Shown: positions 1 through 12,169, numbered from the stretch's first letter. The stretch: DNA of 64,000 bases from Rattus norvegicus (GCF_036323735.1 NC_086026.1:71611039-71675038); one strand, 5' to 3'. Numbers and translations: made by a program. The notes: generated by a model from the sequence alone, not told the origin.

Positions 1-1440
1 AAAGATGTTAGTCATAAGTAGAGGTCAGAGGCGAATGCCTGTCACAGAGACTGGAGATAATCTTCTCTCTTGATCTGCAACATTCTAACTCTCCACAATC
101 TGGGAGCTCTAATCTGTCAGTTTGGAGAATCTTTAATATAGATGTGACTCCTCTTCCCCGCTCCCACCCCCACCCCCAGGGAATTTTAATGCACCGGCCC
201 TTGCTTTAAAAACTTTCAGTGGGTTTTTACAGACTAGGGTTAAAGTCAGAACACCTTAGCTTGACCTTAAACCCCACCACCACACTTACATCCCTTATCC
301 TAGGCTCTCCTGACTTGGCCTTAGCCACACCCAAGACAGCTCTACTCTGCACACACAGGCTCATGGGCCTTTGCCCAGCCAGGACCTATGTTCATACAGA
401 GAGCCCCATCAGGCCCCCTCGCCATTCCCAAGCTGATGACATGCCACTCCTTTAAGAACATAATCAGGGGACAGCTGGCCCTGCCCTACCCTGCCCTGCC
501 CTGTCCTACCCTTGACCTTGATGACTCCTCCCTCTGTGTGAGACAGTGTCCTGGCATCGGTGTCATGGGCTGGAGCTGTGTTATGATCCTGACAGACACA
601 GGAGCTTGCGTACTCATCTCTCACCATGGGCCTGAGGCTGTGATTTACTGTGATCCTCATTGCCTGGACTAACATTCAGCTGCATGAATGATTCTCTAAT
701 GGAGAGCGTGAGGGCTTCAGATGATGTCATAGGGATTCGTAGGAGGAAGGGGAGAAGAGTTGGGCTAGGGGACCAGGACTGTGAGAAGCCTTTCTGTTTC
801 CTGACACTGTGGCGTCTCCCCTTTGGTGTCACAACCTGCTCCACATCCTGGAACTGAGATCTCCCCTGAGGCACTGTTCTGTTTTCCTCTTCAGCGGGAG
901 AGAGGCAGAACCAAAAGAAGCTGAGAAGTGAGGCTCACATTTGATAAACAGGCACGAGATTTCCACAGCAATCAGGAGAGGAGAGAGCATGTGTTGCCCC
1001 TGGAATTGGCAATGCAGGCTGGAGGGTGGAGGGGCAGCCTGCTGCACTTCCTCATTCGGCTAGGTTAGGAAAGACATCTAGGAGGATCGCTGTCTGGTCT
1101 TGGTACGCTCCACACCCCTGGACGCTGCCTTTGCTGACTCTCTGGAAAAGGAAAGTATTGATGAGACCCCCAAATGTGGTTGGGTCACCATGGGTCTGAG
1201 GAAGGGGGCATGCGAGATGTGAGATCCATTTAGACCTCCCAGCTGAAGAGCCCCGGAGATGAAAAATTCCTGTATCACCATTGTCACTGAATTACTATCA
1301 GTCAAGTTCAGAGCAGACAGGATCTGGAAGGATGACTGACAGCTACTGAGTACGCTGGGTTCACGAGAGCTCACTCAAAGCCTTCACTCCCACAGTTAGA
1401 CCGGTTTTCACCCAGCAATCAAGGGAAAACTCCAAACATG
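1..1440. other. No gene seen
   Basis: Mostly unique-looking sequence with a short CCTGCCCTACCCTG tract (478-511). ORFs up to 98 codons are unremarkable. Confidence 0.6.
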
Positions 1441-1447
1441 GGTTTGT

Positions 1448-1600
1448 CCAACACGCACGAGGTCCTGGGCTTGATCCCCCAGCACCACATAAAACCAGGT
1501 TGGCGTGGCCTGCCTGTATCAGGAGGTGGACAGGAGGATCAGGAAATTAAGGTCATCCTCAACTCCATACCAAGTTTGAGGTCAGGCTGGACTATATGAG
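1448..1600 (+). mobile_element. B4 SINE
   Basis: TTGATCCCCCAGCACCACAT followed by AGGAGGTGGACAGGAGGATC. Confidence 0.6.
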
Positions 1601-1664
1601 CCCCACCCCCACCCCCACCACCAAAAGAAAACTAAAATAAATCAACACATTAGCGGATAAGGGC

Positions 1665-1775
1665 AAAGTGTTGCTATGTAGCCCAGACTGGCCTGAAACC
1701 CAAGATCCGCCTGCTCCTGACTCCCAAGTTCTGATGGTTGACAGGTACGCAGCACCGTAGCCTACACGCCCGTAG
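1665..1775 (-). mobile_element. B1 SINE, diverged
   Basis: TGCTATGTAGCCCAGACTGG in reverse, B1/B4 right half. Confidence 0.6.
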
Positions 1776-2069
1776 CATTTTCCCAGTTTGCCAAATTCAC
1801 GCCGTCTAAGAAGGTAGATTCTGGGCTTTGACTCCAGGTCCTGAAGCCTCCCTGGGATCACATTTCCTTCTGTTTTCTTCTACCAGAGCATTTGCATTCT
1901 GGAGCAACACCGTGTGTTTGTGTTTCTTGGCTTTCGTCTGCTAACTCTATAGGGTCCGGAACAGTAAAGAAGGCAGTATGTAATGAAGAAGACGGTGATG
2001 ATGGTGATGATGGTGGTGGCGGTGAGAATGATGACGAAGAGGGTGACAGAGTGTACTGAAACTCATTCT

Positions 2070-2272
2070 GTGCTGACCAGTTTCATGTCAATTTGACACA
2101 AGCTAGAGTCATTTGAGAAGAGGCACTCTCAATTGAGAAAATGCTTGCATCTCATTGGCTTGTGGGGTATTTTTTGATTGATAGTTGTTGTGGGAGGGTC
2201 CAGCCCATTGTGGGTGGTGCCACCTCTGGGCTGGTGGTTCTAGGTATATCTATGCGAGTGTGCATGTGCGTG

Positions 2273-2316
<44 letters not shown>

Positions 2317-2492
2317 TGTGTGCACCATAAGGAGCAAGCCAGTCCACAGCACTTCTCCTCGGCCTCTGCATCAACCACTGCCTAGAGAGTCCTGCCCTGA
2401 ATGATGGACTACAAGCTGTAAGGGGAAATAAACACTTTGCCCTAGTTGCATTGGATCATGGTGTTTTGCCACTGCAGCAGTGACCCCAGCTA
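2070..2492 (+). mobile_element. Rodent LTR, second family, with internal TG repeat
   Basis: It begins with a TGTCAATTTGACACAAGCTA motif and ends with an AATAAA followed by GTGTTTTGCCACTGCAGCAG. A (TG)n tract is embedded at 2276-2322. Confidence 0.65.
2276..2322 (+). repeat. (TG)n microsatellite
   Basis: It lies within the LTR at 2070-2492. Confidence 0.95.
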
Positions 2493-3460
2493 AAATGCAC
2501 CCCCTGCCGAGCATTACTGTATCATTACGGGATGCTTCGATCATGTATTCCCTTCCTGAGTTGAGCCACTGTCACCTCAGAGGGTCTTGATTTTCCTGTC
2601 CACCGTTGAATTCCAGCAGACAGACTCGTCTATTTAAAAAAAAACACCATAGTGCCACCAAAAGAGAGGAGAAAGGGACAGTGGCTCTGGGTCACTCAGT
2701 CGGCCCTGCTCCTCTTCCCATGCCTCCTCCCTAGGAGATTATATTGCAGAAGTCTCTGCAGAGAATTTGTGTGTACACTAAGAGAAACCTGTTCCTGTCC
2801 CCAAGGAGATTAAACTTAATATGCAGAGATAACCTATACATCAAAATTATGATAAAGTAAGGTTTAAATTATGAAATAAAAATGTAAGGGGAAAAAACTT
2901 TACATGCTCTCCCAATCTTATATTCATCCATTTAGGATGGGCTTGCCAAGCCGAGCTAAGGCTGGGACACTGTGTGTGAGGGCTCCATCCGGTCAGACGA
3001 ATTCATTTACCTCCCGCTCTCAGTGGCAAAGGAGTGCAGGTTCCAGACTGAGCGCCTACTGGCCTCACCTCTCTCTTATTTTGAGTCTGACCCAGAGTAT
3101 GACTGGCCTGGGGTGGGGGTGGGGTCCAACCTGCAAGAAAGCAGGTCTGGGTGTCTCCTCCAACCTCTGAGCTAAATGTCCCCTTTTTTGTGTCCACAGT
3201 CTCCTTCCTCTGTGGTGGCTAGCAGGTACCCCAGGCTCCTGGACTACTTGCTCATGCAATAGCTGTCGGCTGACACCACAGATCTGCCCTGGCGCTCTGC
3301 TACTTGATTGATGGGGTCGCTCTTGTTCTCCATCCCAGAGAGCACCTCTGAATAATAACTTGGCAAAATCATTCTCTTTTTCCGCTTCCCTGTTTCTGAC
3401 TCATTTGCTCTTTGTAAGTCATCCATCTCTTTTGAGTTAAAAGGAGGAGGGAGAAACATG

Positions 3461-3610
3461 AGGAGGAGGAGGAGGAGGAGGAGGAGGAGGAGGAGGAGGA
3501 GGAGGAGGAGGAGGAGGAGGAAGAAGAGGAGGAGGGGGAAGAGGGGGAAGAGGAGGAAGAGGAGGAAGAGGAGGAGGAGGAGGAGGAGGAGGAGGAGGAG
3601 GAGGAGGAGG
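3461..3610 (+). repeat. (AGG)n purine array, 150 bp
   Basis: A nearly pure purine tract of AGG units with a few AAG and GGGGG interruptions. ORFs here on the minus strand are poly-Leu artefacts. Confidence 0.97.
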
Positions 3611-3764
3611 TTGTAGCTAAGGAGCAGGGACCCTGAGTACCATCTTCTCATATTCCAGAGAGGGAGTTAGAGTAGCTGTCACCAGCATTTCCAGTCTGGG
3701 GACACTAAGCAGGTCAGATTTGCAAATGGAACCAGACCTCTTGCTCTGGAACCAAAGTGACTGT

Positions 3765-3880
3765 GGGAGGCGGGAGGTGTGGGAGGTGAAGATGTGAGAG
3801 GATACAGGAGTGGAAGCTGTGGGAAGTTTAGGTGTGGGAGGTGTAGGTATGGGAGCTGTGGGAGGTAGAGGTGTGTTCTT
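3765..3880 (+). repeat. Degenerate GTGGGAGGT minisatellite
   Basis: Repeated GGGAGGTG, GTGGGAAG and TGGGAGCTG variants, about nine to eleven bases apart. Confidence 0.7.
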
Positions 3881-4078
3881 TCTGGGGTGCCTGAAATTAC
3901 ATCTTAAAGGGCAGCTGCCTACACTGTCACATCACACTGTCCCATCTGCTGCAAGAATAGTGACATTTGTTGCTCTGGAATGGAGCATCAGATGGGGGTT
4001 CCAGCCCCATACCAGCTCCTTACATGGGTGACAGGGACAAGAACACCTGCCCTCCAGGAGTTCACACAATACCACATG

Positions 4079-4545
4079 TGTTAGTCAGGGTTCTTTGGGA
4101 GAGGATCCAAGACAGAATACATACGTATTCAAGGGGAGTTGATTGCATTGACTTCCATGGTACGGACGGAGTAACTGCTCAGTGCTAGCTGTCCACACAA
4201 TGAAGAGGTTGAGAACCCAGTAATTCCTCTTCCCACGATGATGGACGCCTTAGCAGCCCCAGTCTGATTGATGTTGAAAGCCTAGAACACTCCTGGAGAG
4301 CCTCTGGGCTTCAGCCCACATTGAAAGGCTGAAGAAACTGGGCTTCTCCAAGCAATGGGATAGACACACTCACCAGCAAGGAGTGAAGGCAGGCAGGCAG
4401 ACAGCAGCACATTCGACTTGAACTTCTCTGCTCTGGGAATCTTTATCCACCCTAGAAACACCTCCATAGACACACACAGAGATGTGTCTCTTAGTTAATT
4501 CCAGATCCAATCAACTAGACAATCATTAGCCTTCATGACACGCTG
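4079..4545. mobile_element. Rodent medium-reiteration repeat, type not assigned
   Basis: GTTAGTCAGGGTTCTTTGGG followed by a GCAGGCAGGCAGACAGC tract and GTTAATTCCAGATCCAATCA are recognisable as a common rodent interspersed repeat. It has no coding potential. Confidence 0.5.
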
Positions 4546-5384
4546 AGCCTCCTGCAAGTCCAGAAGGGAGCTATAGTCATGGAGCCTTTAGGAGTCCTCA
4601 CTGGTGCTGGGGTGGGCTTTTCTATGTTGGAGCTGCTTTTGAGTCACCCGTGCTCCCATGAGTAAACCCACAGACTCCCTGGTCCGCTAAGTCATACTTG
4701 GGTGGGAGAGTGTCTTCGATCTGTTGGTGATGCTCTCTCTGGCCTGCCTAGACCTTGTTCACCTCTCCCCAGGAGTCACCCAGTAGAGGAGGTGACTGCA
4801 TGACACTGGAGAGAGAAATAAACCATTCATTTCCCTTGAATGGCCTCCAAGGGTGTTTAGACAAACTAATCTGTGTGTTAAAACTCAGATCCAGGCAAAT
4901 TTGGATGAGTTTTGGGAACTTTTTCTTTTACCAAGCAGAGTCTGGAAGCTTCCCTGAGAGGCGAGTCCCCTTCCCACCAACTCCTGCCATGGCACTTGCC
5001 TCTTCCTCCTTACGGAAGGGATTCCATCCTGAAATAAACATCTTGTCGAAATTAACCTTATTTTTAAAGGAGAGCAAGATCACTATAAAGGTGGGTCATA
5101 AAAAGTTACACCAACCTGCCCAACGCTGGTGATGTATTTGTTTGGCACAGATCTTGCCCCGGATGTCTGGACTCCAGGCTGGGCTTGGGCTAAGCTTGGT
5201 TCTCGTGTCCACGATTTTGTCTCTACATCTGCTCCTGATCTATGCAGGCTTCCAGGCCAGTCTCAGACTTCCATGAGCTTCTCATTGTAATACTTAGATC
5301 ACTTAGGCCTGGGCCTAAAGATAATGACGGATGCCTGTGTCTGGGCATTGGTGGCCCCCATACACTGGGGGGATCTCCCGCCTC

Positions 5385-5650
5385 TGTGTGTAGCACATGA
5401 ACATGTGCAGCTGTGTGTGACGGAGTGAGGCCAGATGCCGAGGTCAGATGCCTTTCTCTACCACTCTCCTCCTTATGCTGGTGACAGGGTCTCTCACTGA
5501 ATTTAGAGCTAAGTCAGGTAGTTGATCAATAGGGCTCCAGGGATCCCCAGTGCAGTGGGGGACAGGCGCACCCCATCATATACAGCTTTTCTCCTCAGGT
5601 ACTTGTGCTTCCACAGTGGTGGGGTTACCTGTTGAGCTATCTCCCCCCCT
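5385..5650 (-). mobile_element. B4/RSINE-type SINE
   Basis: GACAGGGTCTCTCACTGAAT and GTTGAGCTATCTCCCCCC in reverse. Confidence 0.6.
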
Positions 5651-5808
5651 TCCAGTATCGGAGATCTCAGGTGACATTACCAACCATCTCTACACTTGTT
5701 TAGTTAAGAAATATTACAGAAGCCACGCATAAGTACATGGATTTAAACTATCACCGTTGAGTAACACCTAGCTAAAGTCTTCTTAAGGTTTATTTTTTAT
5801 TTATGTGT

Positions 5809-6171
5809 GTCTTAGATAGGGTTTCCATTGCTGTGGAGAGACACTATGACCATGGCAACTCTTATAAAGGAATCTGGCTTATAATTCATTATAAAGGAAT
5901 CTGGCTTATAATTCAGAGGCGTTTTCCACTGATGCCATGGTGGGAAGCACGAAGACACACAGACATGGTCCTGGAGAAGTAGCCAAGAGTCCTACATCTG
6001 GATCCAAAGGCAGCAGGAAGAGAGAGACTGTCACTGGACCTGGCTTGAGCATCTGAAACCTCAAAGCTCACCCCCAGTGACACTCTTCCTCCAACAAGGC
6101 CATAACTACTTTAACAAGGCTACACTCCCTCTGAACCTATGGGAATCATTTTCATTCAAACCACCACAGTG
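5809..6171 (-). mobile_element. Solo LTR, same family as 13157-15568, inserted in a B3
   Basis: It has the family's start and end. It contains a perfect 27-bp tandem duplication (5862-5888 and 5889-5915). B3 sequence in minus orientation lies on both sides (about 5785-5808 and 6172-6330). Confidence 0.7.
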
Positions 6172-6330
6172 TGTGTAACAAGAGTATGTGTGGTGGTGCC
6201 CACAGAAGCCAGGAGAAGCCCTAGGATCCCCTGGAGCTGGAGTCACAGGCTTTGTGAACCACCAGGTTTTTGAGAACCAAGCCCTGGTACTCTGGAAGGA
6301 CGGCAGTGCTCATAACTGCCAAGCAGGTCT
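6172..6330 (-). mobile_element. B3 SINE fragment, split by the LTR at 5809
   Basis: Degenerate reverse B3 with AAGCCAGGAGAAGCCC and GGACGGCAGTGCTCATAACT. Its A-rich end lies before the LTR. Confidence 0.5.
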
Positions 6331-6839
6331 CCAGCACGTCCCCAGGATCTAGGGAGCTCTGGTGACATCAGCGTGCGGGGAGATGGGATATCCTTGGCAG
6401 CTGGCTGGGACGGTTCCTGAAGATGGAGCCTTACTTAGTGTGTGAACCTGAGCCTGACTTCTGGATGCTCGCTGCAAGCCAAGTGATCATGGGGTCATGG
6501 GAGAAGGAAACCCTGAGTTGGACGTGGTCACCGGGCTGAAACCCCTGTGGGTAGGCAAGAGAATCATGCAGGAGTGGAAAAGAGGGGGAAGGAGAAGCAA
6601 AAGGGAAGGGCATGTGGAGGTCAGAGAATGATTCTAAGGAGTCAATTCTCTCTTTCCACCATCTGGGTCCTGGGGTAGCACTCTGGTTATCAGCGTTGGT
6701 GGCAAGTGCCTTCACCGCCAAGCCATCTCACCGGCCTGTCAATTGTTTTCCGTCATGTGAACAGGCATGTCAGATAGTCTTTTTTAAACATGATGTTCTA
6801 TTTGGGTTTCTTCTTTTAAAAAAAAAAAAAAACCTTTTA

Positions 6840-6996
6840 TCACAAAAACTTGTTTTTTTTTTTTCCTTGAGGATAGTTCTTGTGTAGCCCACTCTGACCT
6901 TGAACTCACCATGAAGCTGAGATTGGCCCTACATTCCTGAGTCTTCTGCCCTCATATCCAAGTGCTGGGTTACAGGCATGTGCTACCATAGCCAAC
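6840..6996 (-). mobile_element. B1 SINE
   Basis: T-rich head, TGTGTAGCCCACTCTGACCT and AAGTGCTGGGTTACAGGCAT. Confidence 0.8.
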
Positions 6997-7980
6997 AACA
7001 ACAACAACAAAGGACCCTCAAACCTCACAGAAGAATAGAAAGTCAAACAAATAAAAAGCCAGAATCCTTGCCTACCTCTCCACACACCCTTCCTGCGAAG
7101 CAAGCAGATATAATTCACTATGTTTTAGAAATAGCACCCACGTTTCAAGACTCACATTAATTCGTTCACTTTGGGGATCCTAAGGTGAGGGGGGCTCAGA
7201 GACGTGGAGACACATACTCAGGCGAGGTCCCACAGCACAGCAGAAATCTTGTCACTCCTGTGACCCACTGCCACAGAGCAAAGACTTCCCTGCTGACCAG
7301 GTGTTTGTGCTGACAACCTCTGCTGCTGTCCCCGACCCCTCCCCACCCTCAGTCTTGTCTGCCAGGCTAGTGACGCTTCTCAGTAAAGCATGTTCAACCT
7401 CTCCTCCCACGAGTGTGCCCCTGGCTCCCAGTGCATTAGGCTGACCCTACCTCGTCATTTGGTTTTGCTAATGCCTGCTGTCTCTCAGAGCTAGCGTCAG
7501 AGCAGAATGGCTCTGGCGGAGTCACTCCTGGTCTCCAGATTCCAACTGACAACTTGCTGAGCCGCACCCTTCTCCAGAGCGCGTACCTTTCAGTAGCCCT
7601 GTGCTCCAGTGACACTCACAGGCCTGCTCCACCTCACATGTGCTAGGTCTTGGGGAGCACAGGACAGACCTGGGGAGTTCACAGCTTAAGGGGGGAAAGG
7701 ACAGGTACGCACAGATAACAGAGACTGAGTCCGGGGTGCTGCCCGAGGCAGCGAGTCTGGAACAGGGTGCATGCAGGCCCTCTTTCATTCCATTTGGAAC
7801 GATCTCAACCAAGTCCCTGCTTACCAAGTGGAGCCTCCGGAGATTCCCTGTTCTACAGCGCCCTCGTGTGGGCAACTGGAGTCTGTCTGCAGAGAAATTG
7901 AGACCCCGGCACTCTGGATTAGTCATGGGGGACAGAAGGACACTCGAATCTTCCGATCAAGTTCTTTCACCTATGACCAG
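6997..7980. other. No gene seen; unique sequence with one CTCF-like site
   Basis: A 134-codon minus ORF (7522-7926) and overlapping plus ORFs have no recognisable domain and are probably chance. Confidence 0.55.
7856..7874 (-). promoter_or_regulatory. Weaker CTCF-like motif
   Basis: The minus strand reads TGCCCACACGAGGGCGCTG, about 16 of 19 consensus positions, in non-repeat sequence. Confidence 0.4.
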
Positions 7981-8049
7981 TGTCTTAGCTCCTTTTCTGG
8001 TTAGTCTTTGACTACCATTCATCTGGGAAGAAGGACTCACTAGTAAAAT

Positions 8050-8372
8050 GCCCTGTGATGTTAGCCTATATGTAAGCCTGGGGGGCATTTCCTTGATTAT
8101 TGATTGATGTGAGAGGGCTTAGCCCACTGTGGGTGATGCTTCCTCTGGGTAAGAGGTCCTGGGTTGTATAAAAGTAACAGGCTGAGCAGGCTGTGGGGAT
8201 TGAACCAGGAGGCAGCACTCCTCCACCCACCGCCTCTGCCTCAGTCCCTGCCTCTCCCCTGCCCTGACTTCCTTTGGTGGTGCACTGTGAGAGAGAACTG
8301 TAAGATAGAATAAAATCTCCCCCTCCCAAAGCGTTTCATTTACTGCAATAGACACATTACTAAGACTGTTCG
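8050..8372 (+). mobile_element. Rodent LTR, second family, 5' truncated
   Basis: It shares GATTGATGTGAGAGGGC, a TTGTATAAAAG TATA-like box and a terminal AATAAA region. Confidence 0.65.
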
Positions 8373-9399
8373 TTGATAGAAAAGACCCTGACAAAGACAA
8401 TTTGAAGAAGGGTGAGTTCGTTCTGACTCCCAGTTGGAGGTCCAGCCCATCACAGCAGGAAAGGAAATTCACAGCAGAGGAAACCTGAAGCAGCTGGTCA
8501 AACTGCACATCCTGTCCAAAAGCAGGGTGTGCCTGAAGCTTTCGGGGAGTCTCCTGACTCCATCTCTTGCCTTGCCCTGAGGTAGCTGGGATTATAGGAC
8601 ATGTGCTATCATGTCTGGCTTTGTGTGGGCTCTCGGGGTCAGAATTTAGGTCCCCATACTTGTGTGGCAAATGCTTTGACTCACTGACCCACCTCTGATT
8701 ACTGGAAACTGACCGTGACACCAGGGAAGGCCCTAGCACCAGGTCTGAAGCTGTTCACTCCCAGCTCCAACAGGCAAGGTTATGTACGAGTGAGCCCCTC
8801 CTTCCCAACCCCTTCACTGGCACAACACCTGTGACCAGGGCCCAGGGCCCAGTGGAAAAGACTGACAAGGGGAAAGTTGCTAAGGTGGCTAAGTCCCAGG
8901 TGGCTGGATTCTTAGATGTGTAAACCCGGTGGCATAGAGGTGAAAGGTACTGTCTGCATCTCTCTTCTCGGAGGGTCAATGATAGAGTGAATGGAAGCAT
9001 GGATTAAAAAGAGGGCAAAGACCAAGACAGACAGACAGACACACATGCACGCACATGCGTGTACACACACACAAACACACACAGGGAGAGGAAGAACATC
9101 ACAGATGCACATCACAGAGCTGTCTGGACTTCGGCTATAAAATTAATATCACACCTTGGCTGCTTGGCCTGTATTTGTTGTTGCAACCTTGGACTCAGCC
9201 TCACCATCCCCTGCAGGTTTCAGGGCTCCAGCTGCCTTTACCTCATTCCAGTAAGACTTCCTCTACCAAGCTCCCTGATAGAGTCCATCTTCTCTTTCTT
9301 GGCAGTGCTGGGATCAAAGTGCATGCTTTGCAAGCACTCTTCCCATCCGAGCCACATCGGAAGCTCCAGCACCTCAGTTCTGGAGAGCATGCGACAGGC

Positions 9400-9465
9400 A
9401 GGTAATAGAATCATCCTATCCTATCAGGGAGGAAACTGAGGAAGAGAAGGGAGTAACAAGCCCTG
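9400..9465 (+). mobile_element. MIR core fragment
   Basis: GAGGAAACTGAGGAAGAGAA followed by AGTAACAAGCCCTGCAC resembles the MIR core; short and old. Confidence 0.45.
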
Positions 9466-9469
9466 CACC

Positions 9470-10170
9470 TATCGTCCTTTAAGGACAAAATACGGATTCC
9501 GACTCAGGGCGAATGAAGCTCAAACTGGAGAAATTGAAAATTGAAAACCACCAAACCTCGAGGTTTCCTAATTAAAGTTAAGATCAGAGGCTACGCGCTT
9601 CGGCTGTGATTAATGAGAAATCTCAGAAGAAGTTCAATGTAATAAAGCTGTTGGCTCAAGTGGCTCGGGGAGCGCGAGGCTCTGTGTCTGCTCTACCCTG
9701 TGTTTATTCAGATCAGGGAGAAGCAGGCTGCGAGTATTCCTATACCGGCAGCTAGGCATTTTAAATTACATTGAGCCTTCGCTTCTGGCTTGATGTTACA
9801 AAATGGGTTTTCTAATGGATTCATATACGTAGAAGCACACAGAGCAAAGCCAGCGCCCAGCAAATATTTGCTGTGGTTGTTATTTACCAGAAAGGGCAGA
9901 GCTTCCTTGCAATATCCTAAGGTTTATCTCCCAGAGACTGCTGGCTGGAGTTTATGCCTTTGAATGTTTGTTATTGAAAATGACATCTGTTTAACTGTTT
10001 CTTGTAAGAAGCTGTGTCTGTTTACTTGAACTTATAAGCCGTGTTTATCAAAGGAATTTGAATCCACTCATGACAATCTTGTGATTAATTAAAAAGCCAC
10101 GGAGAGTCTGTTCCCGATGAACTCCACCAGTCTAGACACCCACACCAGCTCTCTTCCAAATGCTCTTATG
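9470..10170. other. Repeat-poor AT-rich segment, candidate conserved noncoding element
   Basis: About 700 bp contain no recognisable SINE, LTR, L1 or microsatellite in a window where such gaps are short. It carries several homeodomain-type TAATTA/ATTAAT cores and a few retained CpGs. There is no credible ORF. Enhancer function is inference only. Confidence 0.4.
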
Positions 10171-10182
10171 AATATCAAAGCA

Positions 10183-10317
10183 GGGCTGAAGAGATGGCTC
10201 AGTGGTTAAGAGCACTGACTGCTCTTCCAGAGGCCCTGAGTTCAATTCCCAGCAACCACATGGTGGCTCACAACCATCTGTGATGGGATCGGTTACCCTC
10301 TTCTGGTGAAGACAGCT

Positions 10318-10383
<66 letters not shown>

Positions 10384-10397
10384 CTTTTTTAAAAAGT
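10183..10397 (+). mobile_element. B2 SINE with AT-repeat expansion near the tail
   Basis: Canonical B2 with CTGAAGAGATGGCTCAGTGG; its tail region holds a pure (AT) tract at 10320-10381. Confidence 0.92.
10320..10381. repeat. (AT)n microsatellite, about 30 units
   Basis: Uninterrupted AT in the tail of the B2 at 10183. Confidence 0.97.
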
Positions 10398-10580
10398 GAC
10401 CAGAGATATGGCTCAGCAGGTACAGGCGCTTGCCACCAAGCCTGATGACCTGAGTTCAATTCCTGGGACTCACATGGTGGAAAGAGTAAATCAGCTCCTG
10501 AAAGTTATTCTCTGCCCTCCGCATGTATAGCGTGGCTCTCACACAAACAAGAGTAATAAATAAAATGTAGTAAAACGATG
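10398..10580 (+). mobile_element. B3 SINE
   Basis: GACCTGAGTTCAATTCCTGG with the B3-type middle and an AATAAATAAA end, directly after the B2. Confidence 0.75.
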
Positions 10581-10708
10581 TTTTTAAAGAGCACTGCTAA
10601 GGAAAAGACTAGGGAACACAGACGCAGCCAAATGAAGACATGTCCTAGCTGGGGTTGTTGAAAGGAACCGGAATTGAAAAAAATGCCTCCATAAGATCCC
10701 ACTGTAAG

Positions 10709-10710
<2 letters not shown>

Positions 10711-10790
<80 letters not shown>
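10711..10790 (+). repeat. (TC)n(AC)n compound microsatellite
   Basis: 25 TC-type units then 15 CA-type units. Confidence 0.97.
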
Positions 10791-10791
<1 letters not shown>

Positions 10792-10794
10792 TTT

Positions 10795-11335
10795 TAGATT
10801 CTTTGTGAGTTTCACATCATGCACCCAAGTCCAGCTCATCTACCTGTCCCCTTATATCCTCCCTTGCAAACTGCTCCCCAAAATAAAAAACACACAAACA
10901 AACGAGGCATAGAAAACAAATATCCCATCAGGGAAGCTGGAGTGTGTCCCAGCGCGTCCCACAGTTGATCCCTCTGTGCACACATCTTCACTTGCAAACG
11001 TTCACTGCAGTGAGCCATTGATCCCTGGCTGCTATGACACCATCAATATTGGATCCTTACTGGGACTCCTCCTGGTTATCTATGCTGCTGTTGCCCTGTG
11101 TCACAGAGATCCTGCAGCTTTAGATCAGCAAGACTTGTCCTTTCACAGGTCCCAACCATTTGCAGATGATATAGATTTCGGGGTGGACCGACTTGGTCTG
11201 GGCCTGGGTGGCAGCTGAGCTGGTCAGTGTACCCACTCTCCTTATCCTCACTGCCTCTCCGCACTGCTCCAGACAGGCCACCCAATGCTGTTATCAGCAG
11301 GAAGCAGGGCCAGCTCTCCGGCTCTCACAGCCTCA
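10795..11335. mobile_element. Rodent interspersed repeat, L1-associated or LTR type, not assigned
   Basis: The stretch from TTCTTTGTGAGTTTCACATC to GGGCCAGCTCTCCGGCTCTC is a widespread rodent repeat by pattern. An 80-codon ORF on the plus strand lies within it and is not a gene. Confidence 0.45.
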
Positions 11336-11339
11336 GGGC

Positions 11340-11757
11340 TGGCTCATGTAGGCATTTTCTTAATTAATGATTGACAAGGGAGGGCACAGCCCATTATAGG
11401 TGGTACTATCCCTGGGATTGTGGTCTTGGGTTCTATAAGAAAGCGGGGGGGGGGGGATGGTGGAAGGTGAAATTACATTTGAAATGTAAACAAATAAAAT
11501 AATTTAATAATTAGAAAAAGAAACAAAGAAACAAAGAAAGAAAGCAGGCTGAGTAAGCCATGAGGAGCAAGCCAGTAAGCAGCACCCTCCATGGCCTCTG
11601 CATCAGCTCCTGCCTCTAGGTTCCTGCCCTGTTTGAGTTCCTGTCTTGACTTCCTTGATGATGAACTATGATGCAGAAGCATAAGCAGAACAAACCCTTT
11701 CCTTCCCAACTTGCTTTTGGCATGGCGTTTCACCCTAGCAATAGTCCCTAACTAAGG
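11340..11757 (+). mobile_element. Rodent LTR, second family, plus sense
   Basis: TTCTATAAGAAAG (TATA-like), the CCATGGCCTCTGCATCAGCT block and a terminal CAATAGTCCCTAACTAAGGC. A G-run and an AAAG tract are inserted in the middle. Confidence 0.7.
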
Positions 11758-11764
11758 CACTATT

Positions 11765-11948
11765 GCTGTGATTATCTACATGATGTCCCGCAATGGGCTG
11801 GGCCCTCTGCCATCAATAACTAAGTAAGAAAATGCTCTCAGGTTTGCCTACAGACTGGGCTGATTGTATGGAGGCATTTTCTTAAGCATGGTTCCTTCCT
11901 TTCAAAGACTAATGCTTGTGTCAAGGTGACATAAAACTAGCCAGCACA
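11765..11948 (-). mobile_element. Rodent LTR, second family, partial, inverted to its neighbour
   Basis: It ends with TGTCAAGGTGACATAAAACT in minus sense and lies head to head with the copy at 11340. Confidence 0.65.
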
Positions 11949-12169
11949 CATTGGCAACAGAAGCGATCCAGAATGAAGGAAGAGACAAGAGCAAGACTTC
12001 TCGCAGGCGTGAGAGAGGCGTGGGATGTCTGTGAGGTAATGTCTAGCAATCTAACACATGAGTACTTGAAATAAATTCAAAGAGGAAATGAACGATTTGA
12101 TGGAAACTTTATGTAACATATTTGAAAGTTCAACTAACTCAGAGAGTGAGAGACACACTACAAGTCAAC

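Noticed and set aside
3244..3651. 135-codon poly-Leu ORF
   Set aside because: Minus-strand reading of the AGG array.
8119..8739. 206-codon minus ORF
   Set aside because: It overlaps an LTR and a B1 fragment and shows no domain; chance ORF.
10976..11218. 80-codon plus ORF with a hydrophobic segment
   Set aside because: Lies within a common rodent interspersed repeat; no independent support.
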